A DNA stretch of 9,857 nt from assembly GCA_001797935.1 (NCBI GenBank), contig MGQT01000014.1, positions 1,663 through 11,519 of the forward strand. The letters run 5' to 3'. The notes under the pieces were generated by a model. That model was not told the origin of the DNA. It made no database searches and saw only the letters and a program-made list of their open reading frames with translations. Positions 6,223-9,857 of the stretch are shown here, piece after piece (the stretch's first letter is position 1; every line of letters starts with the position of its first letter). The translations under genes and the position numbers were made by a program. This DNA comes from Deltaproteobacteria bacterium RBG_16_54_18. GTDB taxonomy: Bacteria > Desulfobacterota > B13-G15 > RBG-16-54-18.

Positions 6223-6963
6223 TTACAACCGCCAGGCCTCCAGTTTCTGCACGGCGTCGTGATTGGTCAAATCGACACACAGGGGTGTTATCGATATTGA
6301 ATTACGCGCAACGGCATAGCAGTCCGTTCCCCCAATCTCCTGGAATCCCTGATCACCACCCCCGATCCAATAATATTTTTTCCCCCGGGGATCAACCTTC
6401 TCCACGATGGCGTCGGCAAAGACCCGTTTCCCTTGCCGGGTAATGGTATAAGACCGTATTTCATTCTCCTCCACGTTGGGGACGTTGATGTTTAAAAAAG
6501 TGTCCGCGGGAAGTCCCTCCCGCATGATATGGGTGGCTACCGTGAGCGCAAAGTTGGCCGCCACCTGATAACGAAAATCTTGCCGCGCGACCAACGAGAT
6601 GGCAAAGGCGGGTATTCCCAAAAAGGTGGCCTCAAAGGCGGCTGAGACCGTTCCCGAATAGACGAGGTCTTCACCCAAATTAGGTCCATTGTTTATCCCT
6701 GAGATGACGAGATCAGGGTGTGCTTTGAGGATACCATAAACGGCCAGGTTGACGCAATCAACCGGCGTCCCGTCGACGGCATATATCCGCGGCCCGCGCT
6801 CTTCAACCCGCAACGGGCGGTGCAAAGTCAACGAGTGGGCAGAGGCGCTTCGTTCGCGATCAGGTGCCACCACAGAGACGTCACCCAGGGCAGCTATCGT
6901 CTGGGCCAAGGTACGTAACCCTTCAGAGAGAACACCATCGTCGTTCGTAATTAAAATCTTCAT
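6223..6963 (-). CDS. surE: 5'/3'-nucleotidase SurE
   Basis: SurE is a metal-dependent cytosolic phosphatase that removes phosphate from nucleoside 5'- and 3'-monophosphates and is linked to stationary-phase survival. The 246-residue product begins MKILITNDDG, with metal ligands D8 and D9. APDRERSASAHS gives S39, and SGINNGPNLGEDLVYSGTV (from 88) gives the last asparagine ligand at N91 or N92 and the conserved loop. The length fits the family (about 250). The frame stays open to a TTG at 7008, but family alignment favours the ATG at 6963. Another ATG lies two codons upstream at 6969, and none has a clear ribosome site. In many proteobacteria surE neighbours pcm and rpoS; here it follows tRNA-Pro and precedes an SDR gene. 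I see no sign of truncation. Confidence 0.95.
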   Translation of the reverse strand: MKILITNDDGVLSEGLRTLAQTIAALGDVSVVAPDRERSASAHSLTLHRPLRVEERGPRIYAVDGTPVDCVNLAVYGILKAHPDLVISGINNGPNLGEDLVYSGTVSAAFEATFLGIPAFAISLVARQDFRYQVAANFALTVATHIMREGLPADTFLNINVPNVEENEIRSYTITRQGKRVFADAIVEKVDPRGKKYYWIGGGDQGFQEIGGTDCYAVARNSISITPLCVDLTNHDAVQKLEAWRL

Positions 6964-7035
6964 CGGCATTTCAGGAGAGGACCTCGATAAAGGATATAAA
7001 AAAGGCAATAACCTACGACGTGAGCCAGTGTTAGA

Positions 7036-7112
7036 TGGTCGGGGCGAGAGGATTTGAACCTCCGGCTCCTAGCACCCCATGCTAGTGCGCTACCAGGCTG
7101 CGCTACGCCCCG
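7036..7112 (-). tRNA. tRNA-Pro (anticodon GGG)
   Basis: The 77-base minus-strand sequence folds as a complete cloverleaf. It has a 7-base acceptor stem CGGGGCG/CGCCCCG and a D arm with GCGC/GCGC. The anticodon stem CTAGC/GCTAG encloses loop ATGGGGT, whose anticodon is GGG. The variable loop has 5 bases, and the T arm GGAGG-TTCAAAT-CCTCT contains one G-U pair. Discriminator A and CCA are encoded. The C1-G72 first pair is the usual bacterial tRNA-Pro identity feature. Anticodon GGG reads CCC and CCU. It lies between merR (29 bases upstream) and surE, so it may be processed from a longer transcript. Confidence 0.97.
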
Positions 7113-7141
7113 AGCCACACTGCATCATGCCAAATTCACCG

Positions 7142-7504
7142 TCACTCGTCAAGGACCTCTTTTATCGCCTTGAGCTCCTTCCTGACCTCTTGCAAGACCT
7201 TTCTATAGCCTTGTTCTAAAAAATCCATTTCGAGCTGACCTTTGCGAAGACGACTTAACTCCCGTAACCGCTTCTTGGCCCCCCGAATGGTGAAGCGCTC
7301 CTCATAGAGGAGCTTTTTGATGGTAAGGATGGTTTCTAGATCTTCCTTTTTATAACGGCGCTGCGTCCCCCAAAATTTTTCCGGACGGAGTTTAAATTCC
7401 TGTTCCCAATATCGCAAGACGTGGGTCTTCACCCCCGTGATCCGGCTGACCTCACCGATGCGATAATAGAGTTTATCAGGGTACTCTTGTTTCCCCACTT
7501 CCAT
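7142..7504 (-). CDS. MerR-family transcriptional regulator (small, sensor-less)
   Basis: This 120-residue protein has an N-terminal MerR winged-helix domain at about 13-80 (YRIGEVSRITGVKTHVLRYWEQEF), followed by the wing with TQRRYKKEDL. A basic/charged helix from about 80 to the end probably forms the antiparallel coiled-coil dimer interface. No effector-binding domain or cysteine metal site follows, unlike MerR or BmrR. It is 12 bases after ihfA, and GGGAG (7512-7516) is seven bases before the ATG. That ribosome site sits next to the ihfA stop, and GGGA can pair weakly with the TCCC just ahead of the ATG. Co-transcription with pheT-ihfA is very likely. The target and signal are unknown. I recall this small MerR protein beside ihfA in several Deltaproteobacteria, which suggests a basic role rather than stress resistance. 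Confidence 0.88.
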   Translation of the reverse strand: MEVGKQEYPDKLYYRIGEVSRITGVKTHVLRYWEQEFKLRPEKFWGTQRRYKKEDLETILTIKKLLYEERFTIRGAKKRLRELSRLRKGQLEMDFLEQGYRKVLQEVRKELKAIKEVLDE

Positions 7505-7516
7505 GGGAAAACTCCC

Positions 7517-7792
7517 TTACGTATTTAACAGCTTCTTCAAGGTTTGGCTCGGTCTAAAGGTCAATACCCTTCGAGGAGCGATCTCGATCTCTTCGCCTGT
7601 CTGAGGATTTCTTCCCCGGCGCGCCCTTTTTTCTTTGACGATGAAGTTACCAAATCCGGAGACCTTGATCTTCTCTCCGCTTTCCAGGGTCTCTTTCATG
7701 AGATCGAAGACGAGCTCCACGATATCGGCTGCCTCCTTCTTCGAGAACCCCACCCGTTCATACACACGTTCTACGATTTCGGCCTTCGTCAT
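7517..7792 (-). CDS. ihfA: Integration host factor alpha subunit (HU/IHF family)
   Basis: The 91-residue DNA-bending protein belongs to the HU/IHF family. The N-terminal helices (1-38) form the dimer body. GFGNF (46-50) leads into the beta-arm RRGRNPQTGEEIEIAPRR, where P63 is the intercalating proline that kinks DNA. The ending RRVLTFRPSQTLKKLLN closely resembles E. coli IhfA (RRVVTFRPGQKLK). The position directly after pheT matches the known pheST-ihfA order and supports ihfA over hupA/B. IHF works as a heterodimer with IhfB, which is not in this window. AAGGAGG (7800-7806) is seven bases before the ATG, and the pheT stop is 26 bases upstream. IHF commonly assists sigma-54 promoters, a possible link to the site before fba, but this is inference. 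Confidence 0.93.
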   Translation of the reverse strand: MTKAEIVERVYERVGFSKKEAADIVELVFDLMKETLESGEKIKVSGFGNFIVKEKRARRGRNPQTGEEIEIAPRRVLTFRPSQTLKKLLNT

Positions 7793-7818
7793 CCCCTTAC
7801 CTCCTTCGCCCGCGCTTC

Positions 7819-9857
7819 CTACCGGATCACCAATTTCGGGATCTGCGCGAGCCGCTCTAAAACCTTCTGATGAAAAACATTCACCTCTTCGTCGGTCAAC
7901 GTCCTCTCCAGGGAACGGTACTGAATCCTAAACGCCAACCCCTTGCGCCCACGTGGTATAGGATCACCCTGATAGCTATCAAAGATTTCAACCGATTCTA
8001 TAGCGGTGGTATCAACCCCTCGGATCATGTGCGTTAACTCACTTGCCGTTACCCGCTCATCCACCGCTACCGCGACGTCCCTGGCGACCGAGGGGAACCG
8101 AGGCAGAGGAGTAAATATTATCTCCCGTAAATAACCATCACTCAACGCAGCGAGGTCTAGTTCAAAAATAAAGACCCCGGGGGGGAGTTCAAAGGCCTCA
8201 GCCACATGGGGGTGCAGTTCACCCACTAAGCCTATCACCCTTCCCGTGAGCTGTATAGCCGCCCCCTTTCCCGGGTGCATGTATGCTATCCCTTCGCTGC
8301 CGGTAAAAGTAGGGGACGGGGTACGCAGTTCGGCGAGTACCCGCTCAACACACCCCTTCGCATAATAAAAGTCCACCTCTTGTTGCGGGCTATTCCACCC
8401 GTGACCGGCAGGAGCGCCGATGAGTACCCCTGCCAGGACTCGTCGTTCTTCAGGAAGCTTGTCCCCGGCTCGCGGGCAATAAATAGTGCGCGCTTCAAAA
8501 ATCTTTATATCCCTGTTTGTATGGCTGAGGTTGTATCGGACAGTCTCCAGCAACCCCGGCAGGAGCGTCGTCCGCATCACCGATTGCGCCTCGGCAAGCG
8601 GATTGTTCAGGACCAGCGGATGCAGACGCGGGTCATTGGGGGGTAAACCTAAGGACTGCAGGGAGTGCGGCGAGATAAAACTGTACGTGATCACCTCGCA
8701 AAACCCAAGCCCGATCAAGGTATCCGTGACCAGATTAATCAACGCCGCTCCTCGCGACTGCTGCCCCGGCAGTATTGACATCTGGGGGGTCTCGATGGGG
8801 ATACGATCGTACCCGTGCAGACGTCCAATCTCTTCAACGAGGTCTATCTCCCTCGAAATATCGCCGCGATAGCTGGGCGGGACGACCTTCCAGGTATCCC
8901 CCCGGTACTCTTTAATCTCGATGTTGAGGCGCTGCAAGATATCCTGCACCTCCTCCTGCTCCAGTTGCAGGCCAAGCAGGGCGTTGGACCGCGGTAGCCG
9001 TACGGTGATCTCGGGCCGGGGCACGGGAACGGGATAGCAATCAATCACTCCCTGCGCCACCTCGCCGGCGGCAAGCTCGGCAATGAGCGAGGCCGCCCGC
9101 CGGGAGGCAGCAAGCACCCCTTCAGGATCAACCCCGCGCTCAAACCGATACGATGACTCCGTCTGGAGCCCCAAGGCAGTGGAGGTACCCCTGATCCCCA
9201 CAGGAGTAAAATAGGCGCTCTCCAACAGTACGCGTGAAGTACTCTCACGGATCTCGGAATTGAGCCCCCCCATAATCCCGCCGATGGCAATCGGTCTCGC
9301 CGCATCGCAGATCATGAGGGTGTCGTTGCCCAATTGCCTTTCCCCTCCATCCAGGGTCACGAAGCGCTCTCCAGAAGCGGCCCGTTTGACCACGATCTCC
9401 CCCCCCTCCAGGAGGTCATAATCAAAGGCGTGCAGGGGCTGACCATATTCCAGCATCACATAGTTCGTCACATCAACCACGTTGTTGATTGCCCTCACCC
9501 CGGCGCGTTCTAATCTTGTTCGCAGCCAGAAGGGGGAGGGACCGATCTCAACGTCCGTGATCAACCGGGCCGAATAGCGGGGGCAGAGATCCGGGTCGCG
9601 CACGGAGATCCGCACGAACGCCTCCACGCTGACTCTCCCCTCGCGGAGCTCAGGGGTGGGCACGTGCAGGGCCCTCCCGGTCAAGGCAGCAACCTCGCGG
9701 GCGATGCCGATCATACTGAGGCAATCCCCACGGTTCGGCGTCAAGGAAACCTCGAGGAGAGTGTCTCTGATATTGAGGAAATCGGCCAGAGGGGTGCCGC
9801 TTGGGGCGTGCGCCGGAAGGATCATGATACCATCGGTACTTGCGGAGAAACCGAGCT
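7819..9857 (-). CDS. pheT: Phenylalanine-tRNA ligase beta subunit (5' end outside window)
   Basis: The C-terminal 678 residues of PheT are present; the reading frame runs open through the window edge. The full protein is usually about 800 residues, so roughly 120 N-terminal residues, including much of the EMAP/OB tRNA-binding domain, lie beyond 9857. The visible sequence starts LGFSASTDGIMILP, matching the end of that domain. It continues with TPNRGDCLS and the B3/B4 editing domain (INNVVDVTNYVMLEYGQPLHAFD). SSYRFERGVDPEG, the B5 domain (PPSYRGDISREIDLVEEIGRLHGYDRIP) and a C-terminal FDX-ACB domain (PRFPSVARDVAVAVDE onward) follow. PheT pairs with PheS as an alpha2-beta2 enzyme charging tRNA-Phe and editing mischarged Tyr. 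pheS is expected just upstream, off the window. The stop TAG lies 26 bases before ihfA. I see no frameshift. Confidence 0.97.
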   Translation of the reverse strand, partial: LGFSASTDGIMILPAHAPSGTPLADFLNIRDTLLEVSLTPNRGDCLSMIGIAREVAALTGRALHVPTPELREGRVSVEAFVRISVRDPDLCPRYSARLITDVEIGPSPFWLRTRLERAGVRAINNVVDVTNYVMLEYGQPLHAFDYDLLEGGEIVVKRAASGERFVTLDGGERQLGNDTLMICDAARPIAIGGIMGGLNSEIRESTSRVLLESAYFTPVGIRGTSTALGLQTESSYRFERGVDPEGVLAASRRAASLIAELAAGEVAQGVIDCYPVPVPRPEITVRLPRSNALLGLQLEQEEVQDILQRLNIEIKEYRGDTWKVVPPSYRGDISREIDLVEEIGRLHGYDRIPIETPQMSILPGQQSRGAALINLVTDTLIGLGFCEVITYSFISPHSLQSLGLPPNDPRLHPLVLNNPLAEAQSVMRTTLLPGLLETVRYNLSHTNRDIKIFEARTIYCPRAGDKLPEERRVLAGVLIGAPAGHGWNSPQQEVDFYYAKGCVERVLAELRTPSPTFTGSEGIAYMHPGKGAAIQLTGRVIGLVGELHPHVAEAFELPPGVFIFELDLAALSDGYLREIIFTPLPRFPSVARDVAVAVDERVTASELTHMIRGVDTTAIESVEIFDSYQGDPIPRGRKGLAFRIQYRSLERTLTDEEVNVFHQKVLERLAQIPKLVIR

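Noticed and set aside
5661..6443. Plus-strand open frame of 260 codons
   Set aside because: It is antisense to the SDR and surE genes, both firm family members, and the translation is proline/arginine-rich with no motif.
6964..7008. TTG start for surE at 7008
   Set aside because: SurE proteins begin at the MKILITNDDG strand; the extension is not conserved and has no ribosome site.
6991..7035. Possible intrinsic terminator after tRNA-Pro (T-run at about 6998-7003)
   Set aside because: A T-run is present, but I could not find a stem longer than three bases directly before it.
1..9857. CRISPR arrays, insertion sequences, integrases, toxin-antitoxin or defence genes
   Set aside because: No repeated spacer pattern, transposase motif or small paired genes are seen; all coding space is filled by housekeeping families. 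The tRNA-Pro has no integrase beside it.

Overview
This window is a compact housekeeping region. Every supported gene lies on the minus strand, so transcription runs from high to low coordinates. In that order: the 3' part of pheT, ihfA, a MerR-type regulator, tRNA-Pro(GGG), surE, an SDR oxidoreductase, a class I fructose-bisphosphatase (fbp), a long-form class II fructose-bisphosphate aldolase (fba), miaB, a bifunctional-nuclease-domain (BFN/DUF151) protein, and a PHP-domain phosphoesterase. The proteins look deltaproteobacterial in the broad sense (Desulfobacterota-like). The pheT-ihfA-merR-tRNA-Pro-surE order and the miaB-BFN pair are arrangements I associate with that group. This is inference from remembered synteny, not a search. 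Base composition looks moderate and even, and I see no island-like segment.

Layout. Positions 9857-7142 are a tight translation/nucleoid cluster: pheT, ihfA and merR have 26- and 12-base gaps and good Shine-Dalgarno sites. A tRNA-Pro with an encoded CCA end follows. surE (survival nucleotidase) and an SDR reductase come next, 49 bases apart. A 217-base gap before fbp holds three inverted repeats and looks like a real leader. fbp and fba form a gluconeogenic pair: the aldolase makes fructose-1,6-bisphosphate and the phosphatase dephosphorylates it. The 89-base gap between them holds a sequence with sigma-54 -24/-12 spacing. miaB (tRNA A37 thiomethylation) and the BFN gene follow, 14 bases apart. 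A 185-base gap with an AT-rich palindrome precedes the PHP gene.

The frames are intact and I see no broken genes, insertion sequences, CRISPR arrays or prophage parts. I found no candidate for an undescribed multi-gene system. The best second-look items are non-coding: the sigma-54-like site before fba, the inverted repeats in front of fbp, and the palindromes between the BFN and PHP genes. Among proteins, the conserved but uncharacterised MerR-type protein next to ihfA is the most open question.
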